64,000 nucleotides of DNA from positions 1 to 64,000 of the forward strand of contig NZ_JAHNZT010000026.1 in assembly GCF_019039035.1 (NCBI RefSeq). Direction: 5' to 3'. This document shows, in pieces, positions 34,566 to 43,470 of this stretch. The stretch's first letter is position 1; the number at the start of each line of letters is the position of its first letter. The translations under genes and the position numbers were made by a program. Source of the stretch: Citreicoccus inhibens (GTDB lineage: Bacteria; Myxococcota; Myxococcia; Myxococcales; Myxococcaceae). The notes under the pieces were generated by a model. The model was not told the DNA's origin. It saw only the letters and a list, made by a program, of their open reading frames with translations, and searched no databases.

Positions 34566-35672
34566 GTGAGCCCCTCCGCCCTCTACCGCGACTGCGCCCG
34601 CCTCTTCATGGTGGGCTTCCCTGGCACCCACGTCGACGCCGACTTGGCGGCGCTGATGGACGACGGCATCTCCGGCGCCATCCTCTTCAAGCGCAACGTG
34701 GGCTCCGCGAGCGAGACCGCCGCGCTGTGCCAGGCGCTGAAGACGCGCGCGGGCCGTCCCTTCATCCTCTCCGTGGATCAAGAAGGGGGCCGCGTGGCCC
34801 GGCTGCGCGGCGCGCCCTTCACCGCGCTGCCCCCCATGCGCGAGCTGGGACAGCGCGGCGACGAGGCCCTGGCCGAGCGCGTGGGCCGGCTGCTCGCGCA
34901 CGAGCTGCGCGCGCTGGGCTTCGACTGGGACTTCGCGCCCGTGCTCGACGTGGACACCAACCCGGCCAACCCCGTCATCGGAGACCGCAGCTTCGGGCGC
35001 GAGCCGGAGGTCGTGGCGCGCCTGGGCGTGGCGCTCGCGCGCGGGCTGGAGGCGGGCGGCGTCGCGTCGTGCGGCAAGCACTTCCCCGGACATGGCGACA
35101 CCACCACGGACAGCCACCTCACCCTGCCCCGCCTCGCACATGACCTGGAACGGCTGCGACGCGTGGAGCTGGTGCCCTTCCAGGCCTTCGCTCGGGCGGG
35201 GCTCGCGTCGCTGATGACGGCGCATGTGCTCTTCGACGCGCTGGAGCCCGGCGTGCCCGCCACCATGAGCACGCGCGTGCTGGAGGGGCTGCTGCGCCGC
35301 GAGCTGGGCTTCGACGGCGTGCTCGTCAGCGATGACCTGGAGATGAAGGCCATCGCGGACCACTACTCGGTGGAGGAGGCCACGGTGCAGGGCACGCTCG
35401 CGGGCGTGGACCTGTTCCTCGTGTGCCACAAGGCCGACGTGCAGCGGCGGGCCATCGAGGCGCTCGTGAAGGCGGTGGAGTCGGGCCGCGTGCCGCGCTC
35501 GCGCCTCGCCGAGGCCCATCGTCGGCTCGACGCGCTCGTCGCGCGCTTCGTGCGACCTCCGGAGGACCGGCTCGCTCAGCTGGGCAGTGCGGAGCACCGC
35601 GCGCTCGCCGAGGGGCTCGCCAGCGTCGTCACGGGACGGGACCCCACCGAGGTGATGCTGGCGGCGCGGTGA
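34566..35672 (+). CDS. nagZ: Beta-N-acetylhexosaminidase, NagZ type (GH3)
   Basis: A 368-residue glycosidase starting at GTG 34566. The GH3 barrel shows GAILFKRNVGSASETAAL, ILSVDQEGGRVARL, FAPVLDVDTNPANPVIGDRS, the NagZ catalytic loop KHFPGHGDTTTDSH (Asp/His pair) and VLVSDDLEMKAIADHY with the nucleophile Asp. NagZ removes GlcNAc from anhydromuropeptides during cell-wall recycling in the cytoplasm. The absence of a signal peptide fits. Confidence 0.95.
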   Translation: MSPSALYRDCARLFMVGFPGTHVDADLAALMDDGISGAILFKRNVGSASETAALCQALKTRAGRPFILSVDQEGGRVARLRGAPFTALPPMRELGQRGDEALAERVGRLLAHELRALGFDWDFAPVLDVDTNPANPVIGDRSFGREPEVVARLGVALARGLEAGGVASCGKHFPGHGDTTTDSHLTLPRLAHDLERLRRVELVPFQAFARAGLASLMTAHVLFDALEPGVPATMSTRVLEGLLRRELGFDGVLVSDDLEMKAIADHYSVEEATVQGTLAGVDLFLVCHKADVQRRAIEALVKAVESGRVPRSRLAEAHRRLDALVARFVRPPEDRLAQLGSAEHRALAEGLASVVTGRDPTEVMLAAR

Positions 35673-35684
35673 GGTCGGACCGCT

Positions 35685-35708
35685 CGCCCGCGGAGCGTTC
35701 CGCGGGCG
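35685..35708. terminator. Hairpin between nagZ and a convergent lipoprotein gene
   Basis: CGCCCGCGGA (35685-35694) and TCCGCGGGCG (35699-35708) form a perfect ten-base stem with a GCGT tetraloop. Strong pairing and placement between converging stops support a bidirectional terminator role, although no T-run is present. Confidence 0.6.
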
Positions 35709-35718
35709 GGCGAGGGGT

Positions 35719-36249
35719 TCAGCGGTTGCGCATGTAGATGGGCGTCACGGCCTCGTGCACGAAGTTCTCCTCGTAGCCGCGCACGTGGGGCCGCAGGTCC
35801 GTGACGTACTGCCCGCCCACGCCCGTGGCGGTGGGCGAGTACTCGGCGCCACCGAACTCCGCGTAGCGCGTGCGCATCATCCCGCCCGCGTCATCGAACT
35901 TGGAGTTGTTCGACTTGCCCTCGTTCTGCGGCGTGCGCGGATCGATGCTCGAACCAATCTCCTTGATGGTCTGGTTGTAGCCGCGGTCCACGGTCAGCAC
36001 GTGCGGCGGCAGCGTCGCGGCCGGGTGCCCCTCGTGCGCGGCGGCAGGAGACTCATGGCCCTGCTGCTCGGCGACGTTGTACAGGGCCTCGGGCTGCGTG
36101 CCGCGCTGCGCGAAGGCATTGCCCCGCGACTCGTCCGGCTGCCGTCCGCCGGTCTCCGGCAGGTCACCGCAGGCCGTGCCCAGCAGCATGCCCGCCACCA
36201 GGACCGCCGCACCACTCCACCGCCGAATGCCTCGCTCGTGCATCGTCAT
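35719..36249 (-). CDS. Lipoprotein of unknown function
   Basis: A 176-residue protein with signal MTMHERGIRRWSGAAVLVAG continuing MLLGTAC, a clear lipobox (G-T-A-C). The mature part is polar: a linker rich in Q/E/H (AEQQGHESPAAAHEGHPA), then LTVDRGYNQTIKEIGSSIDP and YAEFGGAEYSPTATGVGGQY. No family is recognised. The 36250-36453 gap upstream holds its promoter region and nothing else visible. Confidence 0.7.
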   Translation of the reverse strand: MTMHERGIRRWSGAAVLVAGMLLGTACGDLPETGGRQPDESRGNAFAQRGTQPEALYNVAEQQGHESPAAAHEGHPAATLPPHVLTVDRGYNQTIKEIGSSIDPRTPQNEGKSNNSKFDDAGGMMRTRYAEFGGAEYSPTATGVGGQYVTDLRPHVRGYEENFVHEAVTPIYMRNR

Positions 36250-36453
36250 CTCTTCTCCACGTCTTGCGCAGTCCCCGAGGAAATGGTCACGCCCGACCGC
36301 TTCCGCCACCGAGCGACCCATCGCTGGCTCGTCCGGGAAGGCCAACCCTCGTTCGGGGAGAGCGAGGGTTCGACCGCGCCCCAGGCATACACGGTCTTCG
36401 AATTCCTGTCCCGCCAGGAGTGCGGCGCCATCAGGGCGGGACGAGGCCACCCA

Positions 36454-37056
36454 TCAGCGGCCCGCGGGCTTCTTCTTCGCCGCCGGAGCCTTCTTGGCGG
36501 CGGGCGCCTTCTTCACGGCCGGGGCCTTCCTGGCCGCTGGAGCCTTCGCGGCCGGGGCCTTCTTCGCGGCGGGCTTCGCCTCGGCGGACGCGCCGCCCTG
36601 GAGCGTGGCCAGCACCTCCGCCACGTGGCCGGTCACCTTCACCTTGGGCCACACGTGCTGGACCTTGCCGTCCGGTCCGATGAGGAAGGTGGCGCGGGTG
36701 ATGCCCAGGAACTTGCGGCCATAGAGGGACTTCTCGCCCCACACGCCGTACGCCTCGGCCAGCGCGTGGCCGGGATCCACCAGCAGCGGGAAGGCGAGGT
36801 GGAACTTGGCGGCGAACTTCAGGTGGCTCTTCGCGTCGTCCGGCGACACGCCGAGCACCACCGCGCCCGCCTTCTGGAGCGCGGCGTGCTCGCTCTGGAA
36901 GTCACACGCCTCCGTCGTACAGCCGGGCGTGTTGTCCTTCGGATAGAAGTAGAGGACGACGTGCTTGCCTCGGAGCCGGGCCAGCGACACGGCGTTGCCG
37001 CTCTGGTCGGACAGCTCGAAGCCGGGGGCTTGCTCACCTGCTTGGGGCATGGGCAT
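36454..37056 (-). CDS. bcp: Thioredoxin-dependent peroxiredoxin (Bcp/PrxQ) with lysine-rich tail
   Basis: A 200-residue protein. The Bcp core (1-155) has the motif YPKDNTPGCTTEACDFQ with the peroxidatic Cys and the second Cys five residues later, as in Bcp. Further conserved parts are VLGVSPDDAKSHLKFAAK and FLIGPDGKVQHVW. It reduces H2O2 and organic hydroperoxides in the cytoplasm. From about residue 162 comes an Ala/Lys/Pro tail of KKAPAAK-type repeats resembling histone H1-like tails, absent from standard Bcp (about 155 residues). Confidence 0.93.
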   Translation of the reverse strand: MPMPQAGEQAPGFELSDQSGNAVSLARLRGKHVVLYFYPKDNTPGCTTEACDFQSEHAALQKAGAVVLGVSPDDAKSHLKFAAKFHLAFPLLVDPGHALAEAYGVWGEKSLYGRKFLGITRATFLIGPDGKVQHVWPKVKVTGHVAEVLATLQGGASAEAKPAAKKAPAAKAPAARKAPAVKKAPAAKKAPAAKKKPAGR

Positions 37057-37100
37057 GGGGCGGCGTTTCTACTCCAAACTCCGCCCGCCCACAGTTCCCG

Positions 37101-37586
37101 TCAGTGCGAGTCCTGCCCGTCCTCGCCGGGCGGGTGGCTGTTCGCCTCCAACTGCGTGAGGTCCGCGTGGCACTGCGCCAGGGCGCGGCGCACCAGCTCG
37201 CGCGAGGCGTCCGTGCGCGACTCGCCCAGCTTCTTGGCCAGCGCCTCGCACGCGGCGCGCTTGGCGTCCACGCCGCTGGCGCCCGGCCCCGTCGAACCGG
37301 GCGTGGCCAGGGGCTGAGGGGGCAGCTCGCCACGGGCCGCGCGCAGCGCCTTGAGCCGCTTGTCCGCCTCGGCGCGGGCCTTGGACTCCTGGGGCACCGC
37401 CTCGAACTCGGCGACGACCTCGTCCCAGCGGGCGTCGCGCGCGGAGAGGCCGCGGGTGGTCAGTTCCTGGTACTTCGCTTCCGCCTTCTGCAACTGCTCG
37501 GGCCCCTTGTCGGAGTCACAGCCCGGGAGGGCGAGCAGTCCCATCAGCAGCAGCGCGGTGGAGAGTCGGGGGCGGGAAATCATCAT
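37101..37586 (-). CDS. Lipoprotein with helical repeats
   Basis: A 161-residue protein with signal MMISRPRLSTALLLMGLLAL, lipobox LPGC. The mature part is charged and helical (EQLQKAEAKYQELTTRG, VVAEFEAVPQESKARAEADK), followed by a Pro-rich joint and a last helical part with two cysteines (CEALAKKLGES and LAQCHADLTQLEA). No known domain. It lies in the same direction as bcp, 44 bases upstream of its start, so the two may be cotranscribed. Confidence 0.7.
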   Translation of the reverse strand: MMISRPRLSTALLLMGLLALPGCDSDKGPEQLQKAEAKYQELTTRGLSARDARWDEVVAEFEAVPQESKARAEADKRLKALRAARGELPPQPLATPGSTGPGASGVDAKRAACEALAKKLGESRTDASRELVRRALAQCHADLTQLEANSHPPGEDGQDSH

Positions 37587-37665
37587 CGAGAAGAGGCTCC
37601 TCCTGCTGGCCTCCGCCTTAAACCACGACCCACGGGCTCCGTCGTGGCCCGCGTCGCCTGCTCGC

Positions 37666-38991
37666 TCAGCCCCGCTTGTCCAGGATGCCCAGCGACATCA
37701 TCGCCACGAGGAAGCCGTAGACGACATGGTCCGGCCGGTTGGCGTACGCGAGCAGCTCCGCCACGGTGCGGTTGCCGTCAATCTTGGGCAGCAGCTCCGC
37801 CTCCCACCGCTCCAGCTCCACTTCGTTGAACTGGTACGCGGGGGCGACGGCGGGGATGAGCCGGTCCTCGGGCTGGAGCAGGCGGCGCAGGCGCTCGGGC
37901 TTGTAGAGCTTCTTGATGCCGCGAACGATGAGGTTGCCCGGGTGCACGTCCAGCTTGATGGACTCCGAGGAGGCCTTCTCCTTGAAGCTCATCACGTAGG
38001 TGCCGTCCTCCCAGGAGAACAGCGAGTAGATGATGGCCTTCACCTGCTGGCCCACGTAGTAGAGCCGCTCGGTGTCCTTGAGCAGGCCGCGCTCCACGAG
38101 CACGTCGCCGGTGCGCCGGTTGCTCTGCGCCGCCACGGCGGACGCGTCCTGGAGCTGCTCGGGTTTGATCTTCCCCACGCGCACCAGGAACTGGCCGAAG
38201 CGGTCCGCCAGCAGGTTCGACAGGGCGAACACCGGCGTGCCCTTCTCGAAATAGACGACCTTCTTCACCTTGCCGCGCTGGATGCCCAGCTCGCCCGTCT
38301 CGCGGGACAGGTAGAAGGCGGTGAGCAGCGAGGGCAGGTTGTCGCGCAGCTCGCCCCGGCGGCTGCCCGGAGAGCCGGAGCCCACGGGCAGCGGATCCGG
38401 CGGCCGCCCCGGCGTGGGCGGACGCACCTGGGTGGCCGAGACCTTCTGCATGGGGCTGGCGGTGAGGTTGGCGCCGCGAATCTCCGCGGTGATGTTGCCG
38501 CCGCCCGTCACCTTGATGCGGCCCGTCAGCTCCATGACGTCCTGTGGGCCCTCCTCCTCCACGTCGATGTCCAGCTCGACCTCGAAGGCGTCCTGGAGCG
38601 AGTTGCCCGCGGGGGCCTTCTTCTCCGCGGGGAGCACCCGCGCCACGGCCTCCAGGAGCTTCTGCGCCTCGAAGGGCTTCTCGAAGTAGCCGGCCGCCGC
38701 GTACTTCTGGCGCGCCTCCAGGGCGTGCTTGCCGCCCTTGAAGACGCCGGTGATGAAGAGCAGCGGGAGCTGGGGGTTGTCCTTCCGGAGCGCGTCCGCG
38801 AGGTGGTACCCCATCATGTCGGGCAGCAGGATATCCAGCACCGCGCAGCCGGGAGGCTGGGCCCGGGCGGCCTCGATGCCCTGCTTGCCCCGGCTGGCCC
38901 CCACCACCTCGTACCCCGCGTCCTCGAACAACTGCGTGAGGAGGGAGAGGAGCTCCGGGTTGTCGTCCACGACAAGGATTCGGGGGGCCAT
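37666..38991 (-). CDS. Response regulator receiver - DUF4388 protein
   Basis: A 441-residue protein. The receiver domain (1-120) has D9-D10, phospho-acceptor Asp53 in CAVLDILLPDM, and K in FEKPFEAQKL. A Pro-rich linker leads to a DUF4388 domain: NLPSLLTAFYLSRETGELGI, VVYFEKGTPVFALSNLLADR and FGQFLVRVGKIKPEQL. DUF4388 (PATAN-like) domains are frequent in myxobacterial signalling and gliding systems. No DNA-binding part is seen, so the output is probably protein binding. ATG 38991 is the only start that fits the receiver domain. Confidence 0.88.
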   Translation of the reverse strand: MAPRILVVDDNPELLSLLTQLFEDAGYEVVGASRGKQGIEAARAQPPGCAVLDILLPDMMGYHLADALRKDNPQLPLLFITGVFKGGKHALEARQKYAAAGYFEKPFEAQKLLEAVARVLPAEKKAPAGNSLQDAFEVELDIDVEEEGPQDVMELTGRIKVTGGGNITAEIRGANLTASPMQKVSATQVRPPTPGRPPDPLPVGSGSPGSRRGELRDNLPSLLTAFYLSRETGELGIQRGKVKKVVYFEKGTPVFALSNLLADRFGQFLVRVGKIKPEQLQDASAVAAQSNRRTGDVLVERGLLKDTERLYYVGQQVKAIIYSLFSWEDGTYVMSFKEKASSESIKLDVHPGNLIVRGIKKLYKPERLRRLLQPEDRLIPAVAPAYQFNEVELERWEAELLPKIDGNRTVAELLAYANRPDHVVYGFLVAMMSLGILDKRG

Positions 38992-39097
38992 CGCGGGCAA
39001 TACCGTACCAGATGCGGGCAACCTGTCAGACAAGTGTTTCGGGACGGATGCGGGGAAGGATGCATCCGCCCCGCCAGGGGGGTAGGGTGCCCCCCTC

Positions 39098-39457
39098 GTG
39101 ATGTCCAGCCTCCGCCCGCGTTCGTTCATTTTCGGCCTGCTGACCTGCCTTGCCCTGCTGTCCACCTCGCTCGCGCATGCACAACCGGGTTCTCCTCCGG
39201 ATGGAGGCGCGCCGGATGCCTCCACGGGCGGACCGGGCAAGGATGACCCGGGCGAGGAAGACGATGGAACCGGGCGGGTGAACACCAAGTGCCGCAGCAG
39301 CAGCGACTGCAACATGCGGTTCACCTGCCAGGCCGGGACGTGCAAGTACACCGGCGTCCGGCAGGCGGAGACCTCGGGGTGCCTGTTGGGGCCCGAGGCC
39401 GCGCTGGTGCTGGTGGGGCTGGCCGCGGTGGCCGTGCCCCGGCGACGTCGCCACTAA
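39098..39457 (+). CDS. Small exported protein with MYXO-CTERM-like tail
   Basis: A 119-residue protein. GTG 39098 or ATG 39101 starts a signal peptide (MSSLRPRSFIFGLLTCLALL...AHA). The middle is acidic and Gly/Pro-rich, followed by a small disulphide motif (KCRSSSDCNMRFTCQAGTCK). The C-terminus has Gly-Cys, a hydrophobic stretch (AALVLVGLAAVAV) and final P-R-R-R-R-H, the MYXO-CTERM sorting layout processed on the cell surface of myxobacteria. Function unknown. Confidence 0.75.
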   Translation: MMSSLRPRSFIFGLLTCLALLSTSLAHAQPGSPPDGGAPDASTGGPGKDDPGEEDDGTGRVNTKCRSSSDCNMRFTCQAGTCKYTGVRQAETSGCLLGPEAALVLVGLAAVAVPRRRRH

Positions 39458-39469
39458 GCGGGGGCGGAC

Positions 39470-40510
39470 ATGCGGTTGGGCATCAAGGCGGACAACCTGT
39501 TGGAGCGCGTGGCGGACTTCCTCAACCTCGCCCCCCAGCCGCTGGCCCACGCCTTCTTCGGGATGATGGCGTCGCGCACCCTGATGGCGGGTGCGCGGCT
39601 GGGCGTCTACGCGGCGCTGGCGGATGGCCCGGCCACCCCGGACGCGCTGGCCACCCGACTGAAACTCTCCAGCGAGGGCACCCGCGCCCTGCTCGACGCG
39701 CTGGTCGCGTGCGAGGTGGTGGAGCGCGTGCGCGGTCGCTACAAGCTGGCGGCGCGCGCGAGCCGCTGGTTGGATCCGCGCTCGCCACAGTCCATCACCG
39801 CCTTCCTCGAGTTCAACTACGCCCAGTGGGACTGGTGGGGTCAGCTCGAGGACGTGGTGCGGAGGGGCCAGTCGGTCAACATCCACGACTTCGCGCCGGA
39901 TGACCCGCGCTGGCGCGACTACATCCACGCGATGTACCAGCTCGCGCGGCTGGCGGCCCCGGAGGTCGTCTCGGCCATCCCGCTGCCGCGGGGCGCGCGC
40001 CACGTGCTGGACCTGGGCGGCGCGCACGGCTGGTTCGCCGCCGAGCTGTGCCGCAAGCACCGGGGCCTGAAGGCCACCGTGGTGGACCTGGAGGGCAGCG
40101 CGCGCGTGGGGCGGGACATCATCGCCAACGCGGGGCTGGCCCACCTCGTCACGCACCGCGAGGGCAACCTGCTCACCCATGATTTGGGCGGCCCGCATGA
40201 CGGCGTGCTGCTGTTCCAGGTGGTGCACCACCTGACGCCCGAGCAGAACGTGGCGCTGCTGCGGCGGATCCGCACCGCGCTGTCACCCAAGGGGACGCTG
40301 GCGGTGCTGGAGTACCTGCGCGAGGACGCGGAGACGCCTCAAGGCTCCGCGCCCCTCATCGGCCTGCACTACTGCCTGACGTCGGGCGCGGCGGCCTACA
40401 CTCCCGCCGAGGTGGAAGGCTTCCTCGACGACGCCGGTTTCGACATCCACCAGAGCCGGCCCATCCGCCACCTGCCCCTCCAGACGCTCCTCATCGCCCG
40501 CCCGGCCTGA
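39470..40510 (+). CDS. SAM-dependent O-methyltransferase-like protein
   Basis: A 346-residue protein of the plant-type O-methyltransferase layout. An N-terminal winged dimerisation part (AFFGMMASRTLMAGARLGVY, then LSSEGTRALLDALVACEVVE) precedes the Rossmann part with SAM motif I, HVLDLGGAHGWFAAELCR, acidic loop VVDLEGS, and motif VLLFQVVHHLTPEQNVALL. The family methylates hydroxyls of small molecules such as polyketides or quinones. It is 12 bases after the MYXO-CTERM gene and 87 bases before the UbiA gene. Confidence 0.88.
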   Translation: MRLGIKADNLLERVADFLNLAPQPLAHAFFGMMASRTLMAGARLGVYAALADGPATPDALATRLKLSSEGTRALLDALVACEVVERVRGRYKLAARASRWLDPRSPQSITAFLEFNYAQWDWWGQLEDVVRRGQSVNIHDFAPDDPRWRDYIHAMYQLARLAAPEVVSAIPLPRGARHVLDLGGAHGWFAAELCRKHRGLKATVVDLEGSARVGRDIIANAGLAHLVTHREGNLLTHDLGGPHDGVLLFQVVHHLTPEQNVALLRRIRTALSPKGTLAVLEYLREDAETPQGSAPLIGLHYCLTSGAAAYTPAEVEGFLDDAGFDIHQSRPIRHLPLQTLLIARPA

Positions 40511-40597
40511 GCGGCCCCTCCCCCTGCGGGCGAACCCCGCCGAGAGGGGAGGCCGTGCTCCAGGCCCACCTCTCGCGCTACCCTGCCCTCTCCGCCC

Positions 40598-42043
40598 ATG
40601 CTGCCCGAGGCCCCCCTTCCCCCATCCGAGCGCGTGCCGCTCGCCGTCGACCTGGACGGCACGCTGGTGCTCACGGACACGCTCCACGAGAGCCTGCTGG
40701 TGCTGTTCAAGCGGGCGCCCTGGCTGCTGCTGCTCGCGCCGCTCTGGATGCTCCGGGGCAAGGCCTTCTTCAAGGCCGAGGTCGCTCGCCGGGCCTCGCT
40801 GGATGCCGCCGTGCTGCCGTACCACGGGCCCCTGCTGGCCTTCCTCCAGGAGGAGCGGGCGCAAGGCCGGCGGCTCGTGCTGGCCACGGCGGCGGACCGC
40901 CGCATCGCCGACGCGGTGGCCGCGCACCTGGGCCTCTTCGACGCGGTGCACGCCAGCGACGGGCAGGTGAACCTGTCCGGCGCGCGCAAGCTGGCGAGGC
41001 TGAAGGAAGCGGTGGGCACGTTCGACTACGCGGGCAACGACGCGGTGGACCTGCCGCTGTGGCGTGAGTCCCGGCAGGTGGTGGTGGCGAACGCCTCCGC
41101 GAGCGTGCTCAGGCGCGCGCGCGAGTTGGGCCGGCCCATGCATCGCGTCTTCGAGCGCCCCGCCACCCGCGCGCGCACCTGGGTGAAGGCGCTGCGCGTG
41201 CACCAGTGGGCGAAGAACGCGCTCGTGTTCGTCCCGCTCCTGGCCGCGCACAAGGCCCAGCACCCGCGCATGGTCCTGGAGTCGGTGCTGGCCTTCCTGG
41301 CCTTCAGCCTGTGCGCCTCCAGCGTGTACGTGCTCAACGACCTGCTGGACCTGGAGTCGGACCGGCGACACCCGACCAAGAAGGCGCGGCCGTTCGCGGC
41401 GGGCACGTTGTCCGTGCGCGCGGGCGCGATGATGGCGCCGGTGCTGCTCGCGGCGGGCGCGGCGCTGGCGTTGGCGCTGCTGCCTCCCGCGTTCGCGGCG
41501 CTCCTGGGCGTGTATTACGGGCTGACGCTCGCGTACTCGGTGCGGCTCAAGCAGGTGGTGATGCTGGACGTGCTGGTGCTCGCGGGGCTCTACACGGTTC
41601 GCATCTTCGGCGGCTCGCTGGCGGTGGGCGTGCCCACGTCGAGCTGGCTGCTCATGTTCAGCACCTTCCTCTTCCTGTCGCTGGCGCTGGTGAAGCGGCT
41701 GAGCGAGGTGCGGCGGCTGCGGCTGGCCAATGAATCGGCGGCGCACGGGCGCGGCTATCTGGCGCAGGACTACGAGCAGCTCGCGAGCCTGGGCGCGGCG
41801 GCGGGACAGGTGTCCGTGCTGGTGCTCGCGCTCTACATCACCAGCAAGGAAGTCACCGCGCTGTACACGCATCCGGAGCGCCTGTGGTTGCTCTGCCCGG
41901 TGATGCTGTATTGGGTGGGCCGGGTGTGGGTGCTGGCGCATCGTGGACAGGTGAACGAGGACCCGCTCCTCTTCGCGCTGCGCGACAAGGTGAGCTACGC
42001 GGTCGGGGTCGTCGCCGCGCTGGTGCTGTGGGCCGCCACATGA
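40598..42043 (+). CDS. HAD phosphatase - UbiA prenyltransferase fusion (DPPR synthase-like)
   Basis: A 481-residue protein. The N-terminal HAD domain (about 13-190) has PLAVDLDGTLVLTD (D-x-D-G-T) and VGTFDYAGNDAVDLPL. From about 195 the UbiA part starts with LRVHQWAKNALVFVPLLA, the signature of decaprenyl-phosphate phosphoribosyltransferases. The first Asp motif is YVLNDLLDLESDRRHPTKKA and the second part YYGLTLAYSVRLKQVVMLDV; eight or nine membrane helices follow. It would put phosphoribose from PRPP on a polyprenyl phosphate, and the HAD part may remove the 5'-phosphate. The next two genes continue the pathway. Confidence 0.85.
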   Translation: MLPEAPLPPSERVPLAVDLDGTLVLTDTLHESLLVLFKRAPWLLLLAPLWMLRGKAFFKAEVARRASLDAAVLPYHGPLLAFLQEERAQGRRLVLATAADRRIADAVAAHLGLFDAVHASDGQVNLSGARKLARLKEAVGTFDYAGNDAVDLPLWRESRQVVVANASASVLRRARELGRPMHRVFERPATRARTWVKALRVHQWAKNALVFVPLLAAHKAQHPRMVLESVLAFLAFSLCASSVYVLNDLLDLESDRRHPTKKARPFAAGTLSVRAGAMMAPVLLAAGAALALALLPPAFAALLGVYYGLTLAYSVRLKQVVMLDVLVLAGLYTVRIFGGSLAVGVPTSSWLLMFSTFLFLSLALVKRLSEVRRLRLANESAAHGRGYLAQDYEQLASLGAAAGQVSVLVLALYITSKEVTALYTHPERLWLLCPVMLYWVGRVWVLAHRGQVNEDPLLFALRDKVSYAVGVVAALVLWAAT

Positions 42044-42056
42044 GGATGCAGGAGCG

Positions 42057-43448
42057 ATGAGGTCACCGCAGTCCTGGGGACGATTTCCCCGCGTCGCGCA
42101 AGAAACCCGCGCCCTCACGTGGCGCTCGGACGCGCTGCCGTCCGCGCCGGGGACGCTGCTGCCGCACGGGTTGGGGCGCAGCTACGGGGACTCGTGCCTC
42201 AACGCGGACGGCACGCTGCTGCTCACCTCCGCGCTGGACCGACTCATCGACTTCGACCCGGCCACGGGCGTGCTGCGCTGCGAGTCGGGCGTCACGCTGG
42301 ACACGGTGCTGCGGTTGGTCGCGCCGCGCGGCTGGTTCCTCCCGGTGACGCCGGGCACCAAGTACGTGACGGTGGGCGGAGCCATCGCCAACGACGTGCA
42401 CGGCAAGAACCACCACCGCGGCGGCACCTTCGGGCGGTATGTGCGGAGGTTCGAGCTCTTGCGCTCGGATGGCACCCGCCGCGTCTGCGCGCCGGACGAG
42501 AATCCGGATTGGTACGGCGCCACCATCGGTGGGCTGGGGCTCACGGGCCTCATCACCTGGGCCGAGGTGCAGCTCGTGCCCATCCGCAACCCGTACATCC
42601 TCCAGGAGACGGTGCCCTGCGAGAACCTGGACGCGTTCCTCGACGTGGCCCGGGCCTCGGAGGCGGACTACGAGTTCACCATGGCGTGGGTGGACTGTCT
42701 GGCCCGAGGCCGCAAGCTGGGCCGGGGCCTCTTGTTCCGAGGCAACTTCGCGCCGCCGCAGTTCGACGGGCTGCCGCTGGCCAAGAGCCACCTGTCGCAC
42801 GGCTCGGGGCTCGCGGTGCCGGTGGACATGCCGGCGTTCTGTCTCAACCGGCTGTCCGTGTCCGCGTTCAACTGGCTCTACTACCACCGCCAGCGCGGGC
42901 GTCCTCGGCAGCGGCTCACGCACTACGACCCGTTCTTCTATCCGCTGGACGCCATCTACGGCTGGAACCGCATCTACGGCGCGCGGGGCTTCCTCCAGTT
43001 CCAGTGCGTGGTGCCCTACTCCACCGCGCGCGACGCCTTGCGCGAGATTCTCGAGCGCAGCTCGCGCGGCGGCGTGCCCAGCTTCCTGTCCGTGCTGAAG
43101 ACGTTCGGGGACATCCCGTCGCCGGGCTGGCTGTCCTTCCCGCGCCAGGGCGTGACGCTGGCCATGGACTTCGCCAACCGCGGCGAGAAGACGTGGCGGC
43201 TGGTGGAGGACCTGGACCGACTGACGCGCGAGGCGGGCGGCGCGGTGTATCCCGCGAAGGACGCGCGCATGAGTCCGGAGAGCTTCGCGGCGTACTTCCC
43301 TCGGCGCGAGCAGTTCCTGCCGTACCTCGACCCGGCGTTCTCGTCCTCCTTCTGGCGGCGGGTGAATCCCGCCACCCCCTCCCTGCCCGCGTTGGAAGGC
43401 AGCGCGGACGGCGCCACGCCGCCCGTGTCGCTGCTGGCCATCCGCTGA
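42057..43448 (+). CDS. FAD-linked oxidase, DprE1-like (decaprenylphosphoryl-ribose 2'-oxidase)
   Basis: A 463-residue protein, 14 bases after the UbiA gene with GGAG as ribosome binding site. The PCMH-type FAD fold shows LPHGLGRSYGDSCLN, AIANDVHGKNHHRGGTFG (the His that holds FAD in DprE1 lies in the same G-K-N-H-H motif) and YGATIGGLGLTGLITWAEV. The C-terminal part has YPAKDARMSPESF, as in DprE1 (a final K-D-x-R motif). It would oxidise the ribose 2'-OH of polyprenyl-phosphoryl-ribose. Confidence 0.88.
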   Translation: MRSPQSWGRFPRVAQETRALTWRSDALPSAPGTLLPHGLGRSYGDSCLNADGTLLLTSALDRLIDFDPATGVLRCESGVTLDTVLRLVAPRGWFLPVTPGTKYVTVGGAIANDVHGKNHHRGGTFGRYVRRFELLRSDGTRRVCAPDENPDWYGATIGGLGLTGLITWAEVQLVPIRNPYILQETVPCENLDAFLDVARASEADYEFTMAWVDCLARGRKLGRGLLFRGNFAPPQFDGLPLAKSHLSHGSGLAVPVDMPAFCLNRLSVSAFNWLYYHRQRGRPRQRLTHYDPFFYPLDAIYGWNRIYGARGFLQFQCVVPYSTARDALREILERSSRGGVPSFLSVLKTFGDIPSPGWLSFPRQGVTLAMDFANRGEKTWRLVEDLDRLTREAGGAVYPAKDARMSPESFAAYFPRREQFLPYLDPAFSSSFWRRVNPATPSLPALEGSADGATPPVSLLAIR

Positions 43449-43470
43449 GCCCCCGGGCACAACGACACCT

